Shown here in pieces: positions 1-7,228 of a DNA stretch of 64,000 nucleotides. A model generated the notes under the pieces. That model saw nothing but the letters and a program-made list of their open reading frames with translations. It was not told the origin of the DNA and searched no databases. The position numbers were made by a program, and so were the translations under genes. Source of the DNA: Natrarchaeobius oligotrophus (GTDB lineage: Archaea; Halobacteriota; Halobacteria; Halobacteriales; Natrialbaceae); NCBI RefSeq assembly GCF_003841465.1, contig NZ_REFZ01000012.1:48325-112324 (forward strand), written 5' to 3'. How positions within the stretch are numbered: position 1 is the first letter of the stretch; each line of letters starts with the position of its first letter.

Positions 1-99
1 GTCGTTATTTTCGCCATTACCAGCACTAGCCGCTGCGGGGAATGTACTACCTGCTACACCCATCGAAACAATACTCTTGAGCGCACTTCTTCTCTTCAT
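1..99 (-). CDS. Putative exported protein, N-terminal fragment (runs off the window)
   Basis: Only the first 33 residues are visible, read leftwards off the window. They form a classic export signal: a basic start (MKRRSALK), a short hydrophobic stretch and a small-residue cleavage region (AAASAG) followed by polar residues. The paired arginines suggest the Tat route, usual for secreted haloarchaeal proteins. A purine-rich GGGAGAAGG lies immediately before the ATG and fits a ribosome binding site. The surrounding DNA is markedly AT-richer than the rest of the window, as in acquired DNA. Function cannot be inferred from the signal alone. Confidence 0.6.
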   Translation of the reverse strand, partial: MKRRSALKSIVSMGVAGSTFPAAASAGNGENND

Positions 100-180
100 G
101 CCTTCTCCCAACAATATTCGAAATAAGTGAATAAATATTTCCGTTATAGTATTAGGTTTAATTTTATTTTTGTGTCTGGG

Positions 181-309
181 AACTACCAGAACGAGGACGG
201 CACGGTGACGATCCCCGAGGCGCTACGGCCGTACATGGACGACCAGGAGCTCATCGAGGGCCACGAGAAGGTCGGCGAGAGCGCGCTGGGTTCCGGCGAG
301 CGGGAGTGA
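181..309 (+). pseudogene. serS: 3' remnant of seryl-tRNA synthetase (serS)
   Basis: The 42 residues before the stop at 307-309 begin [19 protein letters not shown], which I recognise as the extreme C-terminus of bacterial/archaeal-type seryl-tRNA synthetase (family pattern ENYQ..DG.i.vPE.LrPYM). An ATG at 127 opens the frame, but residues before about position 178 are AT-rich and bear no resemblance to SerRS. Nothing of the catalytic core is present, so this is a displaced gene end. Because SerRS is essential, an intact copy must exist elsewhere, perhaps at the other border of an element lying left of position 180. Confidence 0.75.
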
Positions 310-540
310 CGTCGAACGAGAGTAGTTGCGAACAGTTCTCGTTATCAGAACGCGATACACCCGGTATTTTCATTTTCACGTAGTTGGAAGTTTGTGCCGT
401 GCTGGCCCCCTTTACCGTACGAAAGATCACACGTCCTCGAGGAAGAGTCGCCGAAATCCGGGCCCACGTTTGCGCTGGCTCCGGTTGGTCGTGTCGCTGG
501 AACACCGAGAACGATAGTTCGGTATAAGACGAAAGACCTC

Positions 541-551
541 AATATATATTA
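541..551 (+). promoter_or_regulatory. TATA box of the HTH/partner cassette
   Basis: AATATATATTA is centred about 29 bp before the ATG at 575, the normal distance for a leaderless haloarchaeal transcript. The 265 bp between the serS remnant and this gene otherwise contains no gene I can support. Confidence 0.65.
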
Positions 552-574
552 AGTGAGAGTGCGAACTGAAGCGT

Positions 575-1117
575 ATGACCGGAGACGAATCGACCGCCGA
601 CGAGGGCTGTCGGGAACGCCAGACCACCGGCGAAGATCGCGTGCGAATGGTCGCCCGGCAGCTGTCGGAGCCACGAACGGCAAACTGGATCGCCTCCGAA
701 GCGGGCTGGTCACACGAACCGACCAGGCGCGTTCTCGAACGGCTCGTCGACGACGGGATTCTCCATCGTGACGACAGCGGCACTCACACCACGTACTACC
801 CCGATTACCGTCGACAAGCGTTGCAGGAGGCGATGCGTCTGCGGGACGGTGGGTACACCGTCGAGGAACTCACGGATCGCCTCGCCGAGATGAAGGCTCA
901 GATCCGGGAGTGGAAAGGCGCGTTCGACGTCGAGTCGCCGAATCAACTTCGCGGGACGCTCACCGACGATACCCTCGACGCCACCGAAGAAGATCGTCGT
1001 CGTGAGGTCGCACGCGAGTGGGAGCAGCTTCAGCGGCGAATCCGGATCGTCGGATTCGCCATCCGCGAATGGGACTTCCTCGCTCCAACGACAGAGCCCG
1101 CTGAGGCCAGCAGCTAA
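575..1117 (+). CDS. Winged-helix protein (DUF7342-like), probable antitoxin/regulator
   Basis: A 180-residue soluble protein. After an acidic, disordered first 20 residues, residues 22-75 have a winged-helix pattern: VRMVARQLSEPRTANWIA is followed by a recognition-helix-like region and by VLERLVDDGILHRDDSGTHTTYYP, a typical MarR/ArsR wing. Residues 80-160 are charged and helical and could dimerise or bind a partner. It resembles the haloarchaeal HTH family labelled DUF7342 (from memory). The next gene starts 3 bp after its stop, so the two are almost certainly co-transcribed, as in toxin-antitoxin pairs. The TATA box at 541-551 makes the transcript leaderless. The DNA-binding role is inferred from the fold pattern. 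Confidence 0.7.
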   Translation: MTGDESTADEGCRERQTTGEDRVRMVARQLSEPRTANWIASEAGWSHEPTRRVLERLVDDGILHRDDSGTHTTYYPDYRRQALQEAMRLRDGGYTVEELTDRLAEMKAQIREWKGAFDVESPNQLRGTLTDDTLDATEEDRRREVAREWEQLQRRIRIVGFAIREWDFLAPTTEPAEASS

Positions 1118-1120
1118 CGG

Positions 1121-1579
1121 ATGTCCGTTCCGCACCCGGGTGGCGATCCGAACGCGAATCTTTACGCGCAACTGAAGCGGGACGTCCTCGACCGTGTGCC
1201 ACAGATCACGGCGGTCGAGTACGTCCCGGACGATATTGAGGCCCGGCACCTTCGAGCGATGTTCGATCCGGATCGGCTTGACCCACCAACAGGACCGAAT
1301 TCACCGGAACTGACCGTCAAGTGGTATCGACAGGAACCGCACGACTGGTTCCGTATCAACTACACCGACCCAAACACGGGCTTTCACGCTGGCTGGCACC
1401 AGGACGACGACCATCCCGATCTCGGACGAGCGCATTTTCAGTACTCGGTCGCCGATGAAGCGGACCGATGGGGTATCACAGTCGAACACGAGACTCCTTC
1501 TCTGATACTCTGGGAAATCGTCGAGGATCTCCTCGAGAACGTTCGGCCGACGTACCAGTGCTCGAGCCTCGAAGAGTAG
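1121..1579 (+). CDS. Conserved haloarchaeal protein, possible toxin partner of the upstream HTH protein
   Basis: A 152-residue soluble protein in the same two-gene unit as the HTH protein (3 bp gap). A central block with WYRQEPHDWFRINYTDPN and GWHQDDDHPDLGRAHFQY is rich in aromatic and histidine residues. It recalls the TumE-type small toxins (D.H..HFH-like patterns), but I can only suggest that relationship. There is no signal peptide or membrane segment. Such HTH-plus-partner cassettes are scattered through haloarchaeal genomes and often lie beside inserted DNA, as here next to the serS remnant. An alternative is a non-toxic co-regulator. Confidence 0.6.
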   Translation: MSVPHPGGDPNANLYAQLKRDVLDRVPQITAVEYVPDDIEARHLRAMFDPDRLDPPTGPNSPELTVKWYRQEPHDWFRINYTDPNTGFHAGWHQDDDHPDLGRAHFQYSVADEADRWGITVEHETPSLILWEIVEDLLENVRPTYQCSSLEE

Positions 1580-1593
1580 CTCGTACGGATGCG

Positions 1594-2133
1594 CTACCGA
1601 TCGCCGACCGGAACGCCGTCGGAATCGGCGGACTCCCGCGTGCCGACGACGTCGACGATCGACGCAGCCTCCGCGTCGTCGTACGCCGCACCGAGCGCGA
1701 TGAGGAAGCCGACGATCGCGGTCACGACCGCGACCGCGCCGACGGCGACGACGGCGATCGAGAAGATCGCCCCCGAGAGCACCTGCGCCGACGTCAGGAG
1801 CGCGATGGCCGTCACGGCGGCGACGAGCGCAAGCAGGCGACCGAATCGGCCGGCGTCGAACCCGCCGTCGTGACCGGCGTCCGTTTCGAGCAGTTCGTTG
1901 ATCACGCCCCGGTACTCGGCGTCGGGGCCGACGTTTCCGAGCGAGTGGATCGAGTGGGCGACCCACAGACCGGCCGTGAAGTTGAGCAAGGCGACGAACG
2001 AGACGAGGCCGAGTTCTCCCGCGACGAAGAGACCGGCCAGAACCGCGTTCGCGAACGCGACGACCATGATACCGTGGACGACGAGCGAGCGCGTTCCGAA
2101 CTCCTCGAGCGACTGGAGGTGTGCGAGTTTCAT
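1594..2133 (-). CDS. Four-helix integral membrane protein, unknown function
   Basis: A 179-residue protein with four predicted transmembrane helices: about residues 18-38, 42-62, 100-118 and 121-147. A polar loop of about 35 residues rich in Gly/Asp lies between helix pairs, and the C-terminal 30 residues are acidic and probably cytoplasmic. The start follows the hydrophilic MKLAHLQSLEEFGTRS, a plausible N-terminal amphipathic segment. It is convergent with the toxin-like cassette and 14 bp from it. I do not recognise a named family. Confidence 0.65.
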   Translation of the reverse strand: MKLAHLQSLEEFGTRSLVVHGIMVVAFANAVLAGLFVAGELGLVSFVALLNFTAGLWVAHSIHSLGNVGPDAEYRGVINELLETDAGHDGGFDAGRFGRLLALVAAVTAIALLTSAQVLSGAIFSIAVVAVGAVAVVTAIVGFLIALGAAYDDAEAASIVDVVGTRESADSDGVPVGDR

Positions 2134-2218
2134 AGAAGAACTTGGTTCCCAACGGGGATAGCGACGGTCCCTAACGAGTGGGGGCGAAAAGCGGACGGCG
2201 AGCGAATATCACCTCGAG

Positions 2219-2356
2219 AGGGCCGTCTCGCCCGGTTACGAGACTGAGGGCGACCGTCTCAATCGAGTCACGATACCGGAGACGACTGTCTCGACCGGTT
2301 ACGATACCTGAGACGGCCATCTCGACCTACCCGATGCCGGTCTCGACGGGCGTCCC
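2219..2356 (+). repeat. Degenerate ~30-bp tandem repeat in an intergenic spacer
   Basis: Four to five diverged units share GTCTCG(A/C)CCGGTTACGA and CGATACC-like cores, with unit starts near 2219, 2246, 2278, 2309 and 2339. They fill most of the 246-bp spacer between the membrane protein and the end of cofG. No coding potential is apparent. Confidence 0.5.
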
Positions 2357-2379
2357 TCGATTCGGCGACGCGGTTCGGA

Positions 2380-3564
2380 TCAGACACCTCGCTCGGTCGA
2401 CTCGAGCACGCGCCGGTACCGTCGCCCCGCGTCGTCGTCGGCCGAGAGCGCCTCGCGAATCGGCGGCGAGATCCACTCGCGCTCGCCGGCCGCAGCGTCG
2501 TCCGGTTCGTCGCTACCCGCCCCGTCGGCCGGGACGCCGTCGAAGTCATCGGGACGCAGATCGGGCGGAAGGAACCGCTCGTAGACGGGCAGCCGCTCGC
2601 GCAGGGGCAGGCCGGCCGAGGCGGCGATCTCCTCGAGTTCCCGCAGGGCGGGCCAGGCGTACTCGGGATTGACGTGGTCGTCGGTGACGGGAGAGACGCC
2701 GCCCAGGTCGTCCACCCCGCAGTCGATGAGCTCTCGAGCGGGCGCGAGGTTGGGGGGAACCTGCACCGACACCTCCTCGGGGAGGGCGACGCGGGCCATC
2801 GCCGTCACGCGGCGCATCGTCTCGAGGTCGGGCGAACCGCCGGACCAGCGCTCGTTGTTCACCACCGGCTGGACGATCACCTCCTGGACGTGATCGTAGC
2901 GGTCGTGCATCTCGGCGATGGCGAGCAGGCTCTCTGCTCTGTCGCGCCAGGTCTCCCCGATGCCGACGAGGATGCCGGTGGTGAACGCGACGTCGAGTTC
3001 GCCCGCGGTCCGGATCGTGCGCAGGCGCTGGCCCGGCTCCTTCCTGCGCGGGCCGGCGTGGGCGTCGACCTCGGCGGTCGTCTCGAGCATCACGCCCATA
3101 CTGGCGTTGACGTCCGCGACGGCGGCCATCTGCTCGCGAGTCTGATCGCCGGGATTGGCGTGGGGGAGCAGCCCCTCCGCCAGGGCGACCTCGCAGGCCT
3201 CGCGCAGGTAGGTGTGAATCGAGTCGTGGCCCCACTCCGCGAGCTGTACGTTGATCTCGGCGTAGCGGTCGTCGGGATCGTCGCCGAACGTAAACAGCGC
3301 CTCCGTACAGCCGGCGTCGGCTCCGCGGCGGCAGATCTCGCGAACCTCCTCGAGCGAGAGCAGCGAGGCCCGCCCCGGCGGGTCGAAGTAGGTGCAGTAG
3401 GTGCAGGTGTACCGACACGCCGTCGTCAGGGGAACGAACACGTTGCGCGCGAACGTCAGCGACGGCGGCGCGTCGACGTCGTCGGGGTCGACCGACAGCA
3501 GCGCTTCGACGTCGGCCTCGTCGATCGCGATCTCGACGCCGTACTCGTCGGCCCCGGGGATCAT
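2380..3564 (-). CDS. cofG: 7,8-didemethyl-8-hydroxy-5-deazariboflavin synthase subunit CofG
   Basis: A 394-residue radical-SAM enzyme. CofG with CofH joins tyrosine to the flavin precursor 5-amino-6-ribitylaminouracil to make the F0 chromophore of coenzyme F420. The 4Fe-4S/SAM motif CxxxCxxC is C50, C54 and C57 in CRYTCTYCTYF. The downstream GDDPDDRYAEI, HANPGDQTREQ and TGILVGIGETW blocks are typical of CofG/CofH. The start at 3564 is preceded by a CTTATG TATA-like element about 28 bp upstream, giving a leaderless mRNA. A 45-residue acidic C-terminal tail is a halophilic feature. The partner cofC lies 30 kb away at 33576; cofH and cofD are not in this window. Confidence 0.92.
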   Translation of the reverse strand: MIPGADEYGVEIAIDEADVEALLSVDPDDVDAPPSLTFARNVFVPLTTACRYTCTYCTYFDPPGRASLLSLEEVREICRRGADAGCTEALFTFGDDPDDRYAEINVQLAEWGHDSIHTYLREACEVALAEGLLPHANPGDQTREQMAAVADVNASMGVMLETTAEVDAHAGPRRKEPGQRLRTIRTAGELDVAFTTGILVGIGETWRDRAESLLAIAEMHDRYDHVQEVIVQPVVNNERWSGGSPDLETMRRVTAMARVALPEEVSVQVPPNLAPARELIDCGVDDLGGVSPVTDDHVNPEYAWPALRELEEIAASAGLPLRERLPVYERFLPPDLRPDDFDGVPADGAGSDEPDDAAAGEREWISPPIREALSADDDAGRRYRRVLESTERGV

Positions 3565-3693
3565 ACCTCGGAGTGTCGCCCCTCCGCACATAAGGGCTTC
3601 ACTTCGGTCCGAGCGGAGGTCGCGACGCGGAGCCGACGCCCCTCCTCGCGACGTCACCGGGGGTTTACAACGATCGTCGGTGTGGGACGCCTG

Positions 3694-4725
3694 ATGCACG
3701 AAGACGACGACAGTTCGAGGCTCTCCCGTCGACGTCTGCTGCGCGCGTCGGCGGCGGCGACCACCCTCTCGGTCGTCGGCACCGGGCAGGCGAGCGCGGG
3801 TCGCTGGAGCGATCTCGAGGTCGGACCCTCGAGCGACCGTCGCTGTCCGGACGCGACGACCCAACCGAGCATGGGCCACTGCGCGGGCTCGAGCGTGGAG
3901 GGATGCGCGGACGATCACCCGGTCACGCGGGAGTTGCGCGCCGCGGTCGACGAGACGCTGACCGAACGCTACCCCGACGCCGGCGCGCTGATCGACGCGG
4001 GGTTCAAGCCGTACTTCGACGCGTTCGACGTCGCCGACGAGGACGGCTGGTCCCACTGGCTGAGCCCCGAGTACATCGGCGACGGAGAGGTGCTCGACCC
4101 GGATCGTCCCGAGTCGGTGCTGGTCGACAACGCCACCTGGCGGTCGATCGGCGTGATGTTCATCGCGACGCGAGGCGGCGAACCGGTCGAGCCGCCGCCG
4201 GTGTACGACGACGGCGATGGGAGCGAATGGAACGACGACGGCGACCGGAGCGAGGACGGTCCCGACGACGAATCCGGCGACGCCGGCGAGGACGAACTCG
4301 ACGTCGCGTACGCGACCGACATGGAGGAGGGAGAACACCACTCCGACGACCACCACGACGGTCCGGACCACGACCATCCTCCTGGCGACGCGGACCGCTG
4401 CTCGCCGTGGCACTACCACGCCGGCTTTCCGGGACGGTTCGCGTGGTGGTACTATCGACAGGTGTACGAGCGCGACTTCGAAGAGCGCGACCTCGAGTTC
4501 CCGTGTCGGACGCCCTGCATGATGCACGTCTGGACGGTCGACCACCCGGAGGGCGTCTACGCCCACGGCGGACCGCCGGCCGAGTTCCGCCCGGACGCGC
4601 CCGCCGACGACCCCGGCTTCGACACCGACGCAACGCCCGGCGAGGACGACCTCGAGTGGACCGTCCTGCCGGAGGATGCGAGACCGGATCGGACGCCCGA
4701 CGAGCTCTCGCTGCTCGGACCGTAG
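3694..4725 (+). CDS. Tat-exported protein with Asp/His-rich insert
   Basis: A 343-residue protein whose N-terminus LSRRRLLRASAAATTLSVVG is a near-ideal Tat signal with a cleavage site near GQASA. The mature part has two conserved blocks: residues about 70-160 (FKPYFDAFD, DGWSHWLSPEYIGDG) and 240-300 (WHYHAGFPGRFAWWYYRQVYE, PCRTPCMMHVW). They are separated by about 75 very acidic residues ending in a histidine run, HHSDDHHDGPDHDHPP. Six or more cysteines and the His cluster suggest metal binding or disulphides outside the cell, which is an inference. The start was chosen because it places the twin arginines at residues 12-13. The family is not named to my knowledge. Confidence 0.75.
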   Translation: MHEDDDSSRLSRRRLLRASAAATTLSVVGTGQASAGRWSDLEVGPSSDRRCPDATTQPSMGHCAGSSVEGCADDHPVTRELRAAVDETLTERYPDAGALIDAGFKPYFDAFDVADEDGWSHWLSPEYIGDGEVLDPDRPESVLVDNATWRSIGVMFIATRGGEPVEPPPVYDDGDGSEWNDDGDRSEDGPDDESGDAGEDELDVAYATDMEEGEHHSDDHHDGPDHDHPPGDADRCSPWHYHAGFPGRFAWWYYRQVYERDFEERDLEFPCRTPCMMHVWTVDHPEGVYAHGGPPAEFRPDAPADDPGFDTDATPGEDDLEWTVLPEDARPDRTPDELSLLGP

Positions 4726-4746
4726 CTCCGGCGAGCCGAGAGCGAA

Positions 4747-5193
4747 CTACTCGCCCCACTCCTCGAGCGCGCGCTCGAAGCGGTCCGTGGCCGCTTCGAC
4801 GGAGAGATCGTCCGTATCGAGGACGAGGTCCGCCGCGGGCGGTTCGAACTCGCGGTGAACCACGTGGACGCCCTGGGTTTCGATGGGATCCTCCCGGGTT
4901 CGATTACGCTCGAGGCAGGTCTCGAGCGAGGCGACGACGCGAACGAAGCGGACGTCGGGCAGGTCGCGAAACCGCCGCTGCCACTCCCGGCGGTAGAAGG
5001 TGCCGTCGACCAACACGAGCGCGTCCGCCGGCGCCGTCCGGACCGCCTCGTACAGCTGCTCGTAGGTCCGACTCGAGAACGAGTCGGAGTGAACGCTCCG
5101 GACGACGACCCCACGGTCCTCGAGCCGCCGTCGAACGGCTCCCGTGAGGGTGGTTTTGCCGACGCCGGGCGGACCGCAGATGACGACGATCAC
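4747..5193 (-). CDS. Small P-loop kinase (adenylylsulfate kinase/Kti12-like fold)
   Basis: A 148-residue ATPase/kinase starting at GTG 5193 so that the first strand (MIVVICGPPGVGKTT) begins directly at the start codon. The Walker A motif is GPPGVGKT at residues 7-14. Further features are a switch-like HSDSFSSRTYEQLYE, a Walker B-like VLVDGTFY, and an LETCLERNRTR lid segment resembling adenylylsulfate and seryl-tRNA kinases. The C-terminal DLVLDTDDLSVEA block is shared by that group. An in-frame upstream ATG (5361) would add about 56 basic residues without similarity and was rejected. The substrate is unknown. It is convergent with the Tat protein and divergent from the RIC gene. Confidence 0.75.
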   Translation of the reverse strand: MIVVICGPPGVGKTTLTGAVRRRLEDRGVVVRSVHSDSFSSRTYEQLYEAVRTAPADALVLVDGTFYRREWQRRFRDLPDVRFVRVVASLETCLERNRTREDPIETQGVHVVHREFEPPAADLVLDTDDLSVEAATDRFERALEEWGE

Positions 5194-5345
5194 GGGACTA
5201 GTCTGCCGAAGAAGCCGATCGTATAACAGTCGTCGGATTTCGATTTCACGGCGACGGGAAAGAGCGCGACGGACCGGAGACAAACCGATCCACCAGGAAC
5301 ATGTTCGGGGCGATTCCCATTCCCCGCGGCGTCCACCGATCGAGT

Positions 5346-6083
5346 ATGCAATCGACCGCAATCGATCCCGACGCCGAACTCGCGACGCTCGTCGAAACCG
5401 ACCTCGCGTACGCTCGGGCGTTCGAGTCCCTCGGGCTCGATTACTGTTGCGGCGGCGACCGTTCGCTCGCCGACGCTTGCGACGAGGCCGACCTCGACCT
5501 CGAGTTCGTCCTCGAACGGCTCGAGCGCGCGAGGGGGGACGGCGGAGTCGCTGGCGAGCTCTCGGCTGAGAACGCGGCGAGCCGCGATCCGGACTGGAAC
5601 TCGCTCACCGAGCTCGCGAACCTGATCGTCCGGGATCACCACGGATACCTCCGCGACGAGTTGCCGGAGCTTCGGGCGCTCGTCGAGAAGGTCGCCCGGG
5701 TCCACGGCGAGAGTCACCCCGAGCTTCGGGATCTCGAAACGACGGTCGACGACCTCGCCGCGGAGCTGTCGGAACACATCGTCGACGAGGAGGTCGACGC
5801 GTTCCCGCTGATAAAGAAGGTCGACGCCGGCCGCCCGCTGACCGACGCGGAGGAGTCTCGCCTCCGCGGAGAGATCGACGCCCTCGAGACCGACCACGAC
5901 GAGACGGCGGCCGCGCTCGAGCGCATCGTCGACCTGACCGACGGCTACGCGGTTCCCGAGGGTGCCTGCGGGAGCTACCGCAGCATGCTCGAGCGACTCG
6001 AACGGCTCGAGCGCAACACGCACCTGCACGTCCACCGGGAGAACAACGTGCTCTTCCCGCGCGCGGAGGCGCTGCTCGACTGA
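5346..6083 (+). CDS. Iron-sulfur cluster repair di-iron protein (RIC/ScdA/YtfE)
   Basis: A 245-residue RIC-family protein, cytoplasmic, which delivers iron to repair Fe-S centres damaged by nitrosative or oxidative stress. The N-terminal DUF542 region carries the invariant LDYCCGG (Cys34-Cys35). The hemerythrin-like domain follows: candidate di-iron ligands are H98/H99, H144, E148/E149, H184 and H226/H228/H230 (NTHLHVHRENNVLFPR). Start 5346 is chosen because family members begin just before the DUF542 domain; an upstream ATG at 5301 adds 15 unlikely residues. The length matches the family. In haloarchaea such genes serve denitrification or general stress; the flanking genes give no further clue. 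Confidence 0.9.
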   Translation: MQSTAIDPDAELATLVETDLAYARAFESLGLDYCCGGDRSLADACDEADLDLEFVLERLERARGDGGVAGELSAENAASRDPDWNSLTELANLIVRDHHGYLRDELPELRALVEKVARVHGESHPELRDLETTVDDLAAELSEHIVDEEVDAFPLIKKVDAGRPLTDAEESRLRGEIDALETDHDETAAALERIVDLTDGYAVPEGACGSYRSMLERLERLERNTHLHVHRENNVLFPRAEALLD

Positions 6084-6122
6084 CCGTCGGTCGTTCGGTC
6101 GTTCGAGTCCGACGAGAACGAA

Positions 6123-7160
6123 TCATTCCCAGTCGATCTCTTCGCCACGGCTCGAGTCGCGGAGGATGAACGGCCCGATCGCGAGCGTCCGTTTGGCCAT
6201 CGTGGCGATCCGCAGGACGAACGCGATCAACAGGAGAAACGGGGCGACGGCGACCGTCGACGCCAGCACGACGATCCAGACGACGGCGTCGATGCCGAGG
6301 ACCGTTCCGGAAACGGCGTCCGCGTCGAAAAACAGCAGCATCGACGTCGTGACCACCAGTGCGGGCACGGCGACGTACATCATCGCCCGCGAGAGGTTGA
6401 TCAGCTCCCACTGGAAGTACAGCGTCTTGAAGTGCTCGCGGGCGAGGCCGAACAGCTTCAGCGACTCGAGCAGTTGGTCGTAGGCCTCGCGGGTCTCGTC
6501 GGTGAACGAGTCCGCGTGCGCGTTCTCGATCCGGCGGGCGCGGAAGATCTTCCAGGAGTAATTGTAGTCCAGCGCGGCCTTGACGACGTCGTAGGTGCCG
6601 AACTGGGCGTCTTCCAGATCGTCGCGGATCGAGTCGGCGTGGGTCGTGAGGTTGTCGACGAAGTCGTCGACGCGCTCTTCGAACTCCTCGTCGTGACCGT
6701 CGGAGACGGCCTCGCGAAAGTCGTGTGCCCGCTCTTCGGAAGCGGCGATGATCGCCTGAACGAACGAGGATGGCTCCGGCGGGCTGATCGGCGCGTCGAT
6801 CGACGACTCGACGGTCTCGCGGAACTCGAGTGCGCCCTCGAGGCGCTCGCGCTGGTCCTCGACGGCACCCAGTTCCTGGGAAAGCACCAGCGAGTTGATC
6901 GTGACGACGAGCGTGACGCCGGTGATCAACGCGGTCACGAGCGCCTGAAAGAGGGTGTGGACGGGCTCTTTTTCGTCCATCAACGCGAGCAACGAGACGG
7001 GGCTGAGCTGGCTCACGACCAGAAGGCCGACGGCGACGAACCCCATCAACCCGACGGTGACGAGCCAGCGGTTCGCGTTCAACAGGAGTTCGTGCTTCCA
7101 GGTCGGGTCCTCGCTGCGCTCGGCCATCGTGTCGCGTGGCTGGGAGCCGTCGCCGCTCAT
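6123..7160 (-). CDS. Membrane protein of a three-gene paralogous array (copy 1)
   Basis: A 345-residue protein with two N-terminal transmembrane helices (about 32-52 and 70-94), a 150-residue charged, largely helical soluble domain, and two C-terminal helices (about 258-280 and 290-322). A strongly conserved juxtamembrane block, REHFKTLYFQWELINLSR, precedes helix 3. LGAVEDQRERLEGALEFRE follows helix 2. The same architecture and blocks recur in the next two genes upstream, so this is a local amplification. The four-helix layout with a cytosolic central domain suggests a channel or sensor, but no named family is recognisable. Start at 7160 is the second in-frame Met of the hydrophilic N-terminus; MAERS ten codons on is an alternative. 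Confidence 0.75.
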   Translation of the reverse strand: MSGDGSQPRDTMAERSEDPTWKHELLLNANRWLVTVGLMGFVAVGLLVVSQLSPVSLLALMDEKEPVHTLFQALVTALITGVTLVVTINSLVLSQELGAVEDQRERLEGALEFRETVESSIDAPISPPEPSSFVQAIIAASEERAHDFREAVSDGHDEEFEERVDDFVDNLTTHADSIRDDLEDAQFGTYDVVKAALDYNYSWKIFRARRIENAHADSFTDETREAYDQLLESLKLFGLAREHFKTLYFQWELINLSRAMMYVAVPALVVTTSMLLFFDADAVSGTVLGIDAVVWIVVLASTVAVAPFLLLIAFVLRIATMAKRTLAIGPFILRDSSRGEEIDWE

Positions 7161-7228
7161 CGCTCGAACCGAAAGGTACCACGGTGGGCCGGAAATAGGT
7201 ATGGCAGGATTGCGGACGGAGAAGCCGT

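Noticed and set aside
127..309. A 60-residue intact gene
   Set aside because: Only the part after about 180 has SerRS similarity and the ATG lies in unrelated AT-rich sequence, so it is a remnant rather than a functional gene.
1301..2152. Long Arg-rich antisense frames here and in many other genes (for example 3903-5147, 5605-7182, 11924-13291, 33548-35485)
   Set aside because: They lie opposite or out of frame with genes having recognisable motifs, have no promoters of their own and show the Arg/Ala/Pro-rich composition expected from high-GC shadow frames.
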